A DNA stretch of 64,000 bases, from contig NZ_JAAORA010000002.1 in NCBI RefSeq assembly GCF_011601315.1, positions 248,001 through 312,000 of the forward strand. The letters run 5' to 3'. The notes under the pieces are model-generated. The model did not search any database. It was not told the DNA's origin and saw nothing but the letters and a program-made list of their open reading frames with translations. Both the position numbers and the translations under genes were made by a program. Origin of the DNA: Candidatus Chlorobium masyuteum. GTDB lineage: Bacteria > Bacteroidota > Chlorobiia > Chlorobiales > Chlorobiaceae. Below are positions 17,909 to 28,073 of this stretch, in pieces (the first letter of the stretch is position 1; each line of letters starts with the position of its first letter).

Positions 17909-18460
17909 TTACTTGATATTCAACTGGTTCATTACCTTGAACGTCAGATCATGATCAGGTGTGCCGTAAACCTGGGCGCCTTTATCAATCACCAGGGTAA
18001 ATCCGTCCTGCTGGGCAATTGCCTTGACTGCGGAGAGTACCTTCTCTCGGATAGGAGTCAGGAGCTCCTGCTGCTTTCTTTCAACAACTCCACCCTGCTC
18101 CTGCTGGTACTTCTGGAGTGCCTGTGCCTTGCTGTTTACCTCCTGCTCTTTCTGATCTCTCGCCGCTTTGGTTGTAGCAGCAGGGAGCTGACGGTAAGCT
18201 ACTACTGATTTCTGATACTCTGCATTCAAGCGGGCAAGCTCTTTCTGGAGCGGTGCTGCAGTTGCCTGCAGGGTGGTTTCCGCCTGTTTGGTTTCAGGCA
18301 ACTGCTGGATGAGTTTTCCGAAATCAACAACACCAACCTTGCCGGTCTCCTGCGCGGCCTGGACCGGGGAAGGAGCAATGAGCATAAGGGACAATGCCGC
18401 CGTAACAATGGCCCGGCGGGAAACGTTTATAAATCCTCCTGAATGATTCATCAATTTCAA
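17909..18460 (-). CDS. OmpH/Skp family periplasmic chaperone
   Basis: A 183-residue secreted protein with a signal peptide ending near VQAAQE (about residue 37). The mature part starts with the Skp strand VGVVDFGKLIQQLPE, has a long helical coiled-coil arm (residues about 60-140, rich in Gln/Glu/Lys/Ala), and ends in the returning strand FTLVIDKGAQVYG. Skp holds unfolded outer membrane proteins for the BAM complex. An ATG three codons downstream is an alternative start. It is separated from bamA here (bamA is at 34.7 kb), whereas many genomes keep them together. Confidence 0.86.
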   Translation of the reverse strand: MKLMNHSGGFINVSRRAIVTAALSLMLIAPSPVQAAQETGKVGVVDFGKLIQQLPETKQAETTLQATAAPLQKELARLNAEYQKSVVAYRQLPAATTKAARDQKEQEVNSKAQALQKYQQEQGGVVERKQQELLTPIREKVLSAVKAIAQQDGFTLVIDKGAQVYGTPDHDLTFKVMNQLNIK

Positions 18461-18697
18461 GGTTTAGGTTATCATGTTTATGAGTCGAAATCGTATAACG
18501 TGTAACTGGACAAAATTATACATTCAAAGGTAATAATTCCCCGATAAAATACTATAAAAAGCTGATAAGCCCGCATGCTTGAGGATTTTGTGATGGCTCA
18601 ATTCCGGGATGACGGGATGTGGTTGGCTGACAGGCCCGGAAGAGAGCTGGAGCAGGGCTTAAAGGAGTTTCTGGTGTTCTGTATAATTGGCCGATTG

Positions 18698-19825
18698 CTA
18701 TATTTTCCGGAAAAACTGTTCAGGCATCTGCATGATCGCGGTTTTCAGTTCAAGTTCAAAAAGATGTACAAGCAGTGATGAGACATCCATTCCCGTTTCT
18801 GCCGCCAGGGTATCGATATGTACCGGCTCTTTCGTCATCCGTTCCAATATAGCCCGTTCATGGTCATTCAGCTTCAGATAGAGATTGTCAGGCGGGAGAG
18901 CGGCGGTTTCCGGGAGTGTGTTTGCAAAGTGCGGCCAGAGTTCCGTAATGATATCTTCAACACACATGACAGCTTTTGCCTGTCCCTGCTGGATCAGCCG
19001 GTTTGTTCCTCTTGAGCTCCGGGAGAAAATACTTCCGGGTACGGCGAAAACCTCCCGATTCTGCTCAAGAGCATTTGCGGCAGTAATCAGTGCGCCTCCT
19101 TTCAGATCTGATTCTGTCACCAGAGTTCCGGCAGAGATGCCTGATATGATGCGGTTTCTTTTCGGGAATTTTCCCGGAGAGAGGGATGAACCGATCCACT
19201 CTTCGGAGATGAGAGCGCCATGCTCTACTATTTTAGGCCATACTTTCCCCTGTGGATCGGTGTAGATGGTGTCAACGCCACTGGCAAGAACGGCAACAGT
19301 TGTACCTCCATGTTTCAGGGCCGCCAGATGTGCAGTCATATCAATACCGTAAGCCATACCGCTGAAAATGACCGCACCGAGAGATACCAGCCCCTGGCAG
19401 AGCTTTTCGGTACACTCTTTGCCGTATGGAGAGGCCTTTCTTGTGCCTACAACGGCAATGCCGGGCGTGTGAGGATCCGGCATTGTTCCCCGGATGAAGA
19501 GGCATGGCGGCGGGTCGTAGATCTCCTTCAGAAGGGGAGGATAGTCAGGGTCAAGAATGGTAAGCAGTTTAGCATTGCAGCGATGCAGGGCAGCAATCTG
19601 CTCTTCTGCTGTGTTCAGAGCAGAAGCTCTTGTTTCGGAGTGAGCGAGAAAATCATGAATCTGACGCGCAAGAGGTTCTCCTATGCCCGGTATCGTTTTC
19701 AATTCTTCAACATCAGCCTGCAGCACATCGATGATGTCTGGCAGCTGGTTGATGAGAGCCTTGATCCTTGATGGTCCGATTCCCGGAATAAGGGTCAGTG
19801 CCAGAAGCAACATGCTCTTTTCCAT
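18698..19825 (-). CDS. dprA: DNA-processing protein DprA
   Basis: A 375-residue protein that loads RecA on single-stranded DNA during natural transformation. An N-terminal helix-hairpin-helix region (LIPGIGPSRIKALI, then TIPGIGEPLARQI) is followed by the Rossmann-like core with GMAYGIDMTAH, LASGVD, FPKRNRIISG and SDLKGGALITA, and a C-terminal winged helix (ERMTKEPVHIDTLAAETGMD). Length and motifs are normal. A 237-base gap with no clear gene separates it from skp. Confidence 0.95.
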   Translation of the reverse strand: MEKSMLLLALTLIPGIGPSRIKALINQLPDIIDVLQADVEELKTIPGIGEPLARQIHDFLAHSETRASALNTAEEQIAALHRCNAKLLTILDPDYPPLLKEIYDPPPCLFIRGTMPDPHTPGIAVVGTRKASPYGKECTEKLCQGLVSLGAVIFSGMAYGIDMTAHLAALKHGGTTVAVLASGVDTIYTDPQGKVWPKIVEHGALISEEWIGSSLSPGKFPKRNRIISGISAGTLVTESDLKGGALITAANALEQNREVFAVPGSIFSRSSRGTNRLIQQGQAKAVMCVEDIITELWPHFANTLPETAALPPDNLYLKLNDHERAILERMTKEPVHIDTLAAETGMDVSSLLVHLFELELKTAIMQMPEQFFRKI

Positions 19826-19855
19826 GGTGCGCTTCCGTTGAAAGAAGCGGGAAAC

Positions 19856-20869
19856 TCAGAAATCCCTCTTCATGAGAATGTTTGAAAATCCTTTAAGGTA
19901 ATCTCTGCCTTCGGCATAGGGGAGCGAGTCAATGGCTGAGAGAGCCTCTTCGGTAATCGAGTTGATGAGTGCGGCAGTCTCCTCAAGTACACCGCACCGC
20001 TCATAGATGGCTTTTACTTCAGGCACCCTGTCGGCACTGATCCCTTTATTCATGAAGATGGAGTGAAGGAGATCATGTTCCCTGCCTGAGGTCAGTTCAA
20101 GCGAGCGGAGGAGAAGATAGGTTTTTTTGCCGTTCATGACATCGCCGCCGGCAATCTTGCCTGATTTGCCATCGTCAGCCATGATATCGAGATAGTCATC
20201 CTGAATCTGAAATGCCCGGCCGATTTTTTCACCAAAGAGCACCAGGCTTCTGAGCTGTTCATCCGTAGCATTTCCTGCAACACCTCCGGCTTCAAGCGCG
20301 GCTGAGATCAGGCGCCCTGTTTTCTTGGCAATCATGTCAAGGTAGTCGGCAATTGTTGCATCTTTTTTCTCTTCGAGCTCCATATCGAGAGCCTGTCCTT
20401 CACAGATTGTGATATTGGCATCGTTGAGAATGTGAACCAGTTCAGTATGACGGCTGCTTTTCGCCTGAAGTGCAAGCTCGTAGGCGTAGGCAATCATCAT
20501 ATCTCCGGAGAGTATCGCCGCATTGACGTTCCATTCAAGGTGAACGGTCGGTCTGCCATGGCGAAGGTCGGCCTGATCCATGATATCGTCATGCATCAGG
20601 GTGAAATTATGCAGGACCTCAACAGCAAGAGCAACATTGAGGGCATTTTCAGAAGAGCCGGAGACGGCTTCAGAAGCAAGGAGAGTCAGGAACGGGCGGA
20701 TTCTTTTTCCCTTTCCTTCCAGAATATACCTGGCTGGCTCATAGAGTGTTACCGGAGATTGTTTTTCAAAACATGTTCCGAGAGCATCATTGATTTTGGT
20801 GTGGTAGAGCCGGTACTTTTTCTCGACAAGTTCCTGTGTAACGGGTATATTCATGGTGAAGTCGGTCAT
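19856..20869 (-). CDS. Polyprenyl (FPP/GGPP) diphosphate synthase
   Basis: A 337-residue trans-prenyltransferase that condenses IPP with allylic diphosphates. The first aspartate-rich motif is [14 protein letters not shown] and the second DDYLD; both are complete. The ATG at 20869 overlaps the stop of fni by four bases, which supports this start over a longer reading beginning inside fni. Product chain length (FPP or GGPP) cannot be fixed with certainty. Green sulfur bacteria need GGPP for chlorophyll tails and carotenoids, so a GGPP synthase role is plausible. Confidence 0.92.
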   Translation of the reverse strand: MTDFTMNIPVTQELVEKKYRLYHTKINDALGTCFEKQSPVTLYEPARYILEGKGKRIRPFLTLLASEAVSGSSENALNVALAVEVLHNFTLMHDDIMDQADLRHGRPTVHLEWNVNAAILSGDMMIAYAYELALQAKSSRHTELVHILNDANITICEGQALDMELEEKKDATIADYLDMIAKKTGRLISAALEAGGVAGNATDEQLRSLVLFGEKIGRAFQIQDDYLDIMADDGKSGKIAGGDVMNGKKTYLLLRSLELTSGREHDLLHSIFMNKGISADRVPEVKAIYERCGVLEETAALINSITEEALSAIDSLPYAEGRDYLKGFSNILMKRDF

Positions 20870-21939
20870 TGTTTTACGATAAGGCTTTTGCTCCGGAGCT
20901 CCTCGATGGTAGCTGCTCCGGTGAGAAACATGACGGCCCTGAGATCGTTCAGCCATGATTCAATGGTCAGTTCAAGTACTCCTTCATGGAGCGCTTTCAG
21001 CAGATGGCCTGCCGATGCTCCGAGATTTGCGCCAAGCGCCAGCGATTTTGCAATATCCATTCCGCTCTTTATGCCACCTGAAGCGATGAGCTCTACTGTG
21101 CTGAAAATTTTGTTCGATATTTTCAAGGCCGCGATCTCTTTCAGGCATTGAGCTGTTGGTATTCCCCAGTTCAGCAGCTCTTCAAGCGCAGGCGTGCTGA
21201 AACGGCTCTCAGTGCCGAACTGGCGTGTATAACGGATCTCTTCAACTTTCTGCCAGCTGGTTCCCCCTGCGCCTGCGACATCAACAGCCTTGACTCCGGC
21301 CTCAAAAAGCTGAGATGCAGCCGTGCCCGAAATACCGCTCCCGACCTCTTTGGCAATAACCGGGACAGGGATTCTTGCCGTGAGTGTGCTCAGATGATCA
21401 AGCACATGGCGGAAATCAGTATTGCCTTCAGGCTGAAAAAGTTCCTGTGCGGCATTGAAGTGTACAATGAGTCCATCGGCTTCAAGGAGATCAAGCATGA
21501 CGCTGATATCGCTATCCGTAAGCCCTTTTGCGATCTCCGGTGCTCCGATATTGGCAAAAATCTGTATTGATGGTGCGTACTTTCTGACTATGGCAAAGCT
21601 TTCACGGTGTGTACTGTTTTCAAGAGCCTGACGCATGCTTCCGACACCGAGAGGAATTCTGAACTGCTCTGCCGTTTCGGCAAGGCGCTGGTTCAGAAAG
21701 GTCGCTTCACTGTATCCCCCTGTCATCGAGGAGATCATGAATGGCGCTGCTATTGTGCGGCCAAGGAACGTTGTTGAGAGGCTGATATCGGCCAAAGAGA
21801 TTTCAGGCACGGCATTGTGCTCAAATTCGTAGCGCTCAAAACCGGTGGTTTTGCCGCTGAAGGCAATATCGCCATGCAGGCAGATATCCACATGGCTGTG
21901 CTTGCGCTCAATTGTTATATTGCTTTCACTCTCTTTCAT
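20866..21939 (-). CDS. fni: Type 2 isopentenyl-diphosphate delta-isomerase
   Basis: A 357-residue FMN-dependent enzyme interconverting IPP and DMAPP. The TIM-barrel motifs are present: [10 protein letters not shown], the substrate motif [39 protein letters not shown] and the phosphate-binding GGIKSG. It overlaps the downstream polyprenyl synthase by four bases, giving a tight isoprenoid operon. Type 2 isomerase is typical of Chlorobi and many other non-proteobacteria. Confidence 0.95.
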   Translation of the reverse strand: MKESESNITIERKHSHVDICLHGDIAFSGKTTGFERYEFEHNAVPEISLADISLSTTFLGRTIAAPFMISSMTGGYSEATFLNQRLAETAEQFRIPLGVGSMRQALENSTHRESFAIVRKYAPSIQIFANIGAPEIAKGLTDSDISVMLDLLEADGLIVHFNAAQELFQPEGNTDFRHVLDHLSTLTARIPVPVIAKEVGSGISGTAASQLFEAGVKAVDVAGAGGTSWQKVEEIRYTRQFGTESRFSTPALEELLNWGIPTAQCLKEIAALKISNKIFSTVELIASGGIKSGMDIAKSLALGANLGASAGHLLKALHEGVLELTIESWLNDLRAVMFLTGAATIEELRSKSLIVKQ

Positions 21940-22125
21940 TCCGCCCCGGTAGATTCCTTGCAGGATTTCTGATGCTGGATTTTAATGGTATAACTTAATA
22001 AAAATATCCCATAACTTATTGGCACCTAAAGAAATTATCAGGAGTCACGCCAATGCCTGATTCAAAGCAGCAGGCTACAGCACTCTTGATTGCTGTTCGC
22101 TACACTATTATCATGCGGGTTAACC

Positions 22126-23394
22126 ATGTTTAAAACATTATTCGATATAGCTGTTCGGCATCTGCTCGGGCGGCGGCGACAGACACTCACAACTATATTC
22201 GGAGTTGCAGTGAGCACCATGGTGCTGATCACCACCAACTCTCTTACGCGCGGTCTGCTTGACTCCTTTATTGAAACCATTGTCAATGTTGCGCCCCATA
22301 TCACCGTCAAGGGGGAGAAGATGAATCCTGTGCCGGTCAATATACTTGCCGGCCAGAAGGAGTCCTCTGTTGCCATTGTTGAAGATAATATCCAGAAGCT
22401 GGAGCGTGATGAGGTGCGCAATTACGGCCAGCTTCTCGGTGTTTTCAACCTGCCCCAGTATAACAGGCAGATCGTTGCCGCCTCCCCCTATGTTGAGTCA
22501 CAGGTTATGGCGGTAAAGGGGAGCCGCAACCAGCCTCTTCTGCTTAAGGGTGTCATAATCGACAGGGAGGATGCCATCAGCGGAATTCGGAAAAAACTTA
22601 CTTCCGGCGATATCACCCTCTATGAAAAAACACCCAATGCTCTTCTGGTTGGGCGTACGGTAGCCAGGGATATGAATCTTCAGCTCGGTGATGATGTGGT
22701 TATTATCCCCTCATCAGGAAAGAGCCGTCAGTGCAAGGTGGCAGGTATCTTTTTTTCCGGCGTCAATGCTGTTGATAATGGTGTTCTGGTCTCTCTCAAG
22801 CTTGGTCAAATCATTGAGGGGCTTCCGGCCAACAAGGTATCGGGTATAGCCTTAAAGGTGGCCGATCCGTTTAATAATGCAGGGCTTTCAAAAGAGCTGG
22901 AGAAGATAACCGGTTACCGCTGCCTGACCTGGCAGGAGGAAAATGCGAGTGTGCTCTCCCTCTTTAAACGTATCGGCTATATCGTTTTTTCTCTCGTTGC
23001 CTTTGTCGGCGTTGTCTCCGGTTTCGGGGTTGCCAATATTCTCGTTACTACGGTTTTTGAAAAGAGCCGCGACATTGCCATCATGAAGTCGTTCGGCTTT
23101 TCCGCCGTGCAGCTTGTCAGTATGTTTGTTCTTGAAGGGTTTATTGTGGGACTTGCCGGTGCTCTTGCCGGCGGAGTCCTCGCCATAGGCTCTATCAATC
23201 TCTTTGCCAGCCTGCCTGTTGAGAGCTCCCAGGGGCCCCTGACCAAAACAGGCTTCAGTATGTCCTACAACCCCATCTATTTTCTTGTGGTCATCGGGGT
23301 GACGGTGCTTATAAGTACGCTCGCAGCAATTCTCCCTTCAGCAAGAGCGGCGAAGCTGGAGCCGGTGAGTGTGCTTCGCGACAGCAGCCTGTAA
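22126..23394 (+). CDS. ABC transporter permease, MacB/LolCE (FtsX-like) type
   Basis: A 422-residue inner-membrane protein starting at the ATG at 22126. Topology is one N-terminal helix (about 15-40), a large periplasmic domain (about 45-275), and three C-terminal helices (FSLVAFVGVVSGFGVANIL, the segment around VLEGFIVGLAGALAGGVL, and LVVIGVTVLISTLAAIL), ending in the P-x(2)-VLR tail common to LolC/LolE and MacB. It is probably a mechanotransmission or lipoprotein-release ABC subunit; its ATPase is not adjacent. It is convergent with the exporter downstream. Confidence 0.87.
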   Translation: MFKTLFDIAVRHLLGRRRQTLTTIFGVAVSTMVLITTNSLTRGLLDSFIETIVNVAPHITVKGEKMNPVPVNILAGQKESSVAIVEDNIQKLERDEVRNYGQLLGVFNLPQYNRQIVAASPYVESQVMAVKGSRNQPLLLKGVIIDREDAISGIRKKLTSGDITLYEKTPNALLVGRTVARDMNLQLGDDVVIIPSSGKSRQCKVAGIFFSGVNAVDNGVLVSLKLGQIIEGLPANKVSGIALKVADPFNNAGLSKELEKITGYRCLTWQEENASVLSLFKRIGYIVFSLVAFVGVVSGFGVANILVTTVFEKSRDIAIMKSFGFSAVQLVSMFVLEGFIVGLAGALAGGVLAIGSINLFASLPVESSQGPLTKTGFSMSYNPIYFLVVIGVTVLISTLAAILPSARAAKLEPVSVLRDSSL

Positions 23395-23400
23395 CGGTAT

Positions 23401-23531
23401 TTTTGTTAACCTGTTGCGCGATTCGATTGCTGCGTTGGGCAGTGCTCGAAATCCTCATGTACTTTTGTGTACACTCCGGTTTCTGCGCTCCGTCCGCCTT
23501 GCCCTTAAACCGCTCACGACGGTTAACAGAA
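23401..23531. repeat. Large imperfect palindrome between convergent ABC genes
   Basis: The outer arms TTTTGTTAACC (23401-23411) and GGTTAACAGAA (23521-23531) and the inner arms TGTAC/GTACA (23458-23462, 23469-23473) share the same centre near 23466. Arms in between are only partly complementary. It fills almost the whole gap between two convergent genes. It could be a bidirectional terminator, but the 131-base span suggests a MITE-like or dispersed intergenic repeat. Confidence 0.6.
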
Positions 23532-23545
23532 ATACCGGTGAGCGT

Positions 23546-25366
23546 TCAAACCTCTTTTTGAGTGGTCTGTTCGGGGTGCTGCAGGAGGTAGAGCTTGTAG
23601 TAGAGGCCCCGTTTTGCCAGAAGTTCCTGATGGTTGCCGGTTTCCCGGATCACGCCCTTGTGCAGAACGATGATCCGGTCAGCTTTCTGCACGGTTGAGA
23701 GCCGGTGGGCAATAATAATCGAGGTACGCTCACTCATGAGTTTCGCCGTTGCCGCATCGATCAGTGTCTCTGTTTCCGTATCAACAGAGCTGGTTGCTTC
23801 ATCAAGCACCAGAATTTCCGGATTGTAGAGCAGTGCCCGCACGAAGGCGATCAACTGTTTCTGGCCGGAGGAGAGGCCGGTGCCGTTTTCAAGCACCCTG
23901 TACTGGTAGCCGCCGGGGAGCTGCTCGATAAACCGGTCTGCACCAACCACTCTTGCCGCTTCCCGCAGGGCCTCGTCGGAGACATCGGGATTGCCGAAGG
24001 CGAGGTTTTCGCGAATGGTGCCGGAAAAGAGAAAGACATCCTGCATGACAACCCCGACAAGTTTTCGCAGTGAACTCGCCTCGATTTCCCGGATCGGGAT
24101 GTCGTCAATGGTGATGGAGCCTTTGCTGAAAGGGTAGAGTTTGGAGAGAATATTGATAATTGACGTTTTCCCGCTCCCGGTTGCCCCGACAATGGCAACT
24201 TTTTCGCCATGCCGGATATCGAAGGAGATATCCTTGAGTATCCAGTTATCGCCGTCGTAGGCGAACCAGACATTACTGAAACTTATTTTTTCCCTGAAGG
24301 TTGAGACGGGCTGAACTTCTGCTGGGTTTTCAATCCCCTCCTTTTCATCAAGCAGTCTGAAAATCCGGTCGGATCCGGCAATTGCCGTCTGAATAACGTT
24401 GAACCGGTCGGAAAGGTGCTGAAGAGGGCGGAAAAAGAGCCATATATACTGCACAAACGAGATAACCACTCCAATGGTGAGGTCAGCCTTGAGCAGGCGC
24501 ACGCCGCTGTACCATATCACCAGACCCGCAGCAGCAGCACTCAGCACTTCAATCAGCGGATAGTAGATGGAGAAATAAAAAACCGTGCGTATGTTTGCAT
24601 CCCGGTGATCGCGGTTAATGGCGGCATAGTTCTCATATTCCTGCTCCTGGCGATTGAAGAGCTGTACGATGCTCATGCCGGTAATATGCTCCTGAAAGAA
24701 GGTGTTAAGGCGTGCAAGGTGGGTTCTGACATCCTGAAACGCAACCCGTACCCTGTTTTTGAACAGGATGGTTGCATAGAGCATGAGGGGGAGAACGGCG
24801 AGTACAATAAGCGTCAACTGCCAATCTATCCAAGCCATCAAGACAACGATAAAAAACAGTTGCAGGATATCGCCGAGAATGGTGATAATGCCGCTTGAGA
24901 GCATCTCGTTGAGCGATTCAACATCACTTGTTGTTCTTGTGATCAGTCGTCCTATGGGGTTGCGATCATAAAACCGTGCCGGCAGTTTTTGCAGATGGGT
25001 GAAAATATCCATCCGGAGGTTGAATACGGCCTTCTGGCCGATAATCTGGGTTAACCATGTGGTGATATACTGCTTGATGCCGTCAAGCAGTATGGCTCCT
25101 GCAAGCAGGATGCTGATAAAGGCGAGTCCCCTGAGATCGCCACGGGCGATATGGTCGTCAATGGCGATTTTTGTCAGATAGGGCCGAAGCGGACCAAGAA
25201 AAGAGCCTGCAATGGTAATTGCAACAGAGGCGGCTACAAGGGTTTTAAATGGCTTGATATAGGCGAAGAGACGGGAGACAATATAGCTGTCAACCGAGCC
25301 TTTTTTCTCTATTCCAAGTGTTTCGTCCTGTTGCGTCCGGAAGCTTTTGTTCTGCTCTTTACTCAT
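23546..25366 (-). CDS. ABC exporter, fused permease-ATPase (MsbA-like)
   Basis: A 606-residue half-transporter. The N-terminal six-helix exporter domain (about 30-330) is followed by an ATPase with Walker A GATGSGKTS near residue 395, signature LSSGQKQ near 500, Walker B ILVLDEATSSVD near 520 and the H-loop IIAHRLST. It would act as a homodimer or heterodimer moving lipids or drugs outward. LPS flipping (MsbA) is one option in this envelope-rich region, but the substrate cannot be read from sequence. Confidence 0.9.
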   Translation of the reverse strand: MSKEQNKSFRTQQDETLGIEKKGSVDSYIVSRLFAYIKPFKTLVAASVAITIAGSFLGPLRPYLTKIAIDDHIARGDLRGLAFISILLAGAILLDGIKQYITTWLTQIIGQKAVFNLRMDIFTHLQKLPARFYDRNPIGRLITRTTSDVESLNEMLSSGIITILGDILQLFFIVVLMAWIDWQLTLIVLAVLPLMLYATILFKNRVRVAFQDVRTHLARLNTFFQEHITGMSIVQLFNRQEQEYENYAAINRDHRDANIRTVFYFSIYYPLIEVLSAAAAGLVIWYSGVRLLKADLTIGVVISFVQYIWLFFRPLQHLSDRFNVIQTAIAGSDRIFRLLDEKEGIENPAEVQPVSTFREKISFSNVWFAYDGDNWILKDISFDIRHGEKVAIVGATGSGKTSIINILSKLYPFSKGSITIDDIPIREIEASSLRKLVGVVMQDVFLFSGTIRENLAFGNPDVSDEALREAARVVGADRFIEQLPGGYQYRVLENGTGLSSGQKQLIAFVRALLYNPEILVLDEATSSVDTETETLIDAATAKLMSERTSIIIAHRLSTVQKADRIIVLHKGVIRETGNHQELLAKRGLYYKLYLLQHPEQTTQKEV

Positions 25367-25397
25367 TATTTTTCATCCAAATACCTGCCGTTTCAGG

Positions 25398-26810
25398 TCA
25401 TTCATGCCCCTGCGTTCTTTTCTCTATATCCCTTTTCAGTTTATCAGCCAGCGCTTCAGCCTCCTCTTTTGACGGTGCTTCGGAGTAGATGCGGATAATT
25501 GGTTCGGTGTTCGACGGACGCAGATGCACCCAGCTGCTGGCAAAATCAAGTTTCAGCCCATCAAGAGCGCTTGATTCAGCTTCAGGGTATTGCAAGGCAA
25601 TATCGGTCAGAATATTCTCGAGCGATGAACGGTCAGTTTTTCCGAGCGTAGTTTTCTGCTTCGACATCACATAGTCGGGAAACTCTTTTCTGAAGGCTGA
25701 AAGAGTGCCGTTACGGTTTGTTGTGCGCCAGTGAGTGAAGGCCTGGACGAAGAGCGCAATGCCAACCAGAGCGTCCCTTCCGTAATGGAGTTCGGGAAGA
25801 ATAATGCCGCCATTGCCTTCTCCGCCAATGACAACCGATTTCTCTTTCATCACTTCGATAACATTGGCTTCTCCGACTTTTCCGCTGTAGCACTCAACGC
25901 CGTACCTTCCGGCAATATCTCTCAAGGCCCTGCTGCTGGAGAGGTTGTTTGCCACAGCGCCACGGTGCTGTTTGAGATAAAAGTCTGCGCAGGCTACAAG
26001 GGTATACTCTTCGCCGAACAGAGTCCCGTCTTCACAGATGAGTGCGAGCCGGTCGACATCCGGATCAACAACAATGGCAAAATCGCATCCGCTCTCTTTG
26101 AGTCCGGCGATGGTTGCCGAAAGATTCTCCTCAATCGGTTCAGGATTGCGGGGGAAGAGGCCGCTACCGCCGCAGGCAACCGGAACAATATGCTCCATAC
26201 CGAGCTTTTTGCACAGCTTCGGCACAACGGCATAACCGGCACCCTCAACACAGTCTACGAGCACCCGGAACTGCTCTTTTGCTATTGCTGCTGTATCAAC
26301 AAAAGAAAGTTGCAGAATCTTTTCGATGTGCAGGTCGTCATAGCGATCATCATGGGTGATAACGCCGATATGATCCCATCCAGCCGGGCAGAACTGCTCC
26401 CTGTCTGCTATGGCAAGCAGCTCATCAACCTCTGTGGCAGTCAGAAACTCGCCAAGGTGGTTGAGCATTTTCAGCGCATTCCAGGCAACAGGATTATGGG
26501 ATGCGGTAATGATCAGTCCTCCGTCGGCACATTCGGAGGTGACGGCAATCTCTACTGTTGGTGTTGTTGCGATATCAAGGTCGATAACGTCACAGCCGCA
26601 AAGCACCAGAACATTGCTGACAAGATCACCGATAGCCTTGCCTGTAGGCCGGGTATCCCTGCCGATGACTATCCTTGGATGTTTTGTCCGGTCATCCTTA
26701 CGGCGAAGAATCCATGAGGCAAAGGCCATGGCAAAAGCGGTAAGATTTTTTGGGGTAAGGCTTTCACCGACTATACCGCGTATGCCGGAAACGCTGATCA
26801 TCAGGCTCAT
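25398..26810 (-). CDS. glmM: Phosphoglucosamine mutase (alpha-D-phosphohexomutase)
   Basis: A 470-residue phosphohexomutase starting at the ATG at 26810. The N terminus [20 protein letters not shown] and the phosphoserine loop [14 protein letters not shown] are typical of GlmM in Bacteroidota/Chlorobi, as is the metal loop [10 protein letters not shown] and the C-terminal [12 protein letters not shown]. GlmM converts GlcN-6-P to GlcN-1-P for peptidoglycan and LPS. A phosphomannomutase role cannot be fully excluded. A second phosphohexomutase lies at 46.3 kb. Confidence 0.85.
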   Translation of the reverse strand: MSLMISVSGIRGIVGESLTPKNLTAFAMAFASWILRRKDDRTKHPRIVIGRDTRPTGKAIGDLVSNVLVLCGCDVIDLDIATTPTVEIAVTSECADGGLIITASHNPVAWNALKMLNHLGEFLTATEVDELLAIADREQFCPAGWDHIGVITHDDRYDDLHIEKILQLSFVDTAAIAKEQFRVLVDCVEGAGYAVVPKLCKKLGMEHIVPVACGGSGLFPRNPEPIEENLSATIAGLKESGCDFAIVVDPDVDRLALICEDGTLFGEEYTLVACADFYLKQHRGAVANNLSSSRALRDIAGRYGVECYSGKVGEANVIEVMKEKSVVIGGEGNGGIILPELHYGRDALVGIALFVQAFTHWRTTNRNGTLSAFRKEFPDYVMSKQKTTLGKTDRSSLENILTDIALQYPEAESSALDGLKLDFASSWVHLRPSNTEPIIRIYSEAPSKEEAEALADKLKRDIEKRTQGHE

Positions 26811-26974
26811 AATAATCACTGAATGAATTGAAAAAGATCTGGCGCAATATAAGGAAAAAGCTCCGAGTTCTGAATGACGTTCCGAGTCGGAATGGAGCAG
26901 GCATGTACCTGGATCTGCGTTTACTGAAACCGGAAGAGAGTTGCAAGGCTTTTTCAGGATTTCTTGATACTCTT

Positions 26975-27002
26975 TTGATTATTTCCTCCTTTCTTCTATA
27001 TT
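26975..27002 (+). promoter_or_regulatory. Candidate promoter for rpsT
   Basis: TTGATT (26975-26980) and TATATT (26997-27002) are spaced by 16 bases and lie about 65 bases before the rpsT start, in a strongly AT-rich stretch. The call rests on consensus fit only. Confidence 0.4.
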
Positions 27003-27067
27003 ATATGCCCTTTGTTATTGAAGCAAGGAGGCTTTTGAAAAATTTTATATCCTAACAGCAACCGTAT

Positions 27068-27343
27068 ATGCCTTTACACAAATCGGCTGAAAAAAGACTG
27101 CGGCAGTCAGAAAGAAGAAATGCCAGGAACAGAGCAAGGAAAAAAGAGCTTAAAGTTCTTGTCAAAAATATGCAGAAACTGATTGATACCCGTGCAGACA
27201 AGGCGGAAGTTGAGGTCGCCTATCGTTCGGCTGTTCAGAAACTCGATCGTCTTGGCGTCAAGAACTATATCCATGCCAATAAAGCATCCAGAAAGAAGTC
27301 ACAACTGACTCGTCTCTTGAACAGTTACGGCAAAGCCGAGTAA
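27068..27343 (+). CDS. rpsT: 30S ribosomal protein S20
   Basis: A 91-residue basic protein that binds 16S rRNA helices 9 and 44. It starts [29 protein letters not shown], the expected S20 N terminus, and ends in [19 protein letters not shown]. Length is normal. It appears to be transcribed alone from the promoter-like site upstream. Confidence 0.96.
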   Translation: MPLHKSAEKRLRQSERRNARNRARKKELKVLVKNMQKLIDTRADKAEVEVAYRSAVQKLDRLGVKNYIHANKASRKKSQLTRLLNSYGKAE

Positions 27344-27461
27344 GCGTTGCATGCCTGCTTTCCGGTTCAATACTGATCTTCATTCTCTGACATCCGGCCT
27401 GAAAAATCCGTAACAGACGCTCTGTGAGCGGTTTTCAGTCCGGGTTTCCATTCCTTCTCTC

Positions 27462-28064
27462 ATGTTTGCATATTTTCGTGGCAGGCTTGTTTCACTCCTG
27501 CCGGAAGAGGCGGTTGTAGAAGTTTCCGGGATTGCCTACCGGTTTCTTATCTCCGCGAGCACCAGCCGACAGCTGCCTGTACCGGGCAGTGAAGTATTGC
27601 TTTATTCCCATCTCTCGGTCAGAGAGGATGCCCATCAGCTTTATGGTTTTCTTACGGAAGCCGAGCGGCAGATGTTCCGCCTGCTTATACTGACTTCCGG
27701 CGTGGGGCCAAAGCTTGCTCTTGCGGTTCTTTCCGGCTTGCAGGTTGCGGAAGTTTATGACGCCATCCTGGCGAACACTCCTGAACGGCTTTACGGGATC
27801 ACCGGTGTAGGCAAAAAGACCGCCGCACGCATAATTCTTGAATTGCGGGATAAAATCCTGAAACTGTCTCCTGCCGGGACTATTGCGGCACCGGCAGCAC
27901 AGCTCTCCTCCCGGATGAGGGATGATGCAATCAACGCCCTTGTGACGCTCGGTTTCTCCAGAGTTACAGTACAGAAAGCTGTGGACTCCATTCTTGAAAA
28001 AAATTCCGCTCTCAGTGTTGAGGAGGTAATCAAATCAGCTCTTGTTTCAATTCATAACAGTTAG
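27462..28064 (+). CDS. ruvA: Holliday junction branch migration protein RuvA
   Basis: A 200-residue protein that binds four-way junctions as a tetramer and recruits RuvB. The N-terminal OB fold ([27 protein letters not shown]), two helix-hairpin-helix motifs ([20 protein letters not shown] and [19 protein letters not shown]), and the C-terminal RuvB-binding three-helix domain ([21 protein letters not shown]) are present in order. ruvB and ruvC are not adjacent. It is followed closely by folC. Confidence 0.96.
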   Translation: MFAYFRGRLVSLLPEEAVVEVSGIAYRFLISASTSRQLPVPGSEVLLYSHLSVREDAHQLYGFLTEAERQMFRLLILTSGVGPKLALAVLSGLQVAEVYDAILANTPERLYGITGVGKKTAARIILELRDKILKLSPAGTIAAPAAQLSSRMRDDAINALVTLGFSRVTVQKAVDSILEKNSALSVEEVIKSALVSIHNS

Positions 28065-28073
28065 CAGATAACG

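Noticed and set aside
18575-18778. 67-residue plus-strand frame between skp and dprA
   Set aside because: Its 3' third runs antisense through the end of dprA, and the rest has no recognisable pattern. No ribosome-binding site is clear.
25731-26717. 328-residue plus-strand frame
   Set aside because: It lies fully antisense to glmM, which has all family motifs. Long antisense frames are common in this base composition.
26828-27055. 75-residue frame before rpsT
   Set aside because: It starts with TTG, runs through the rpsT promoter region, and its hydrophobic part is a by-product of AT-rich promoter DNA.
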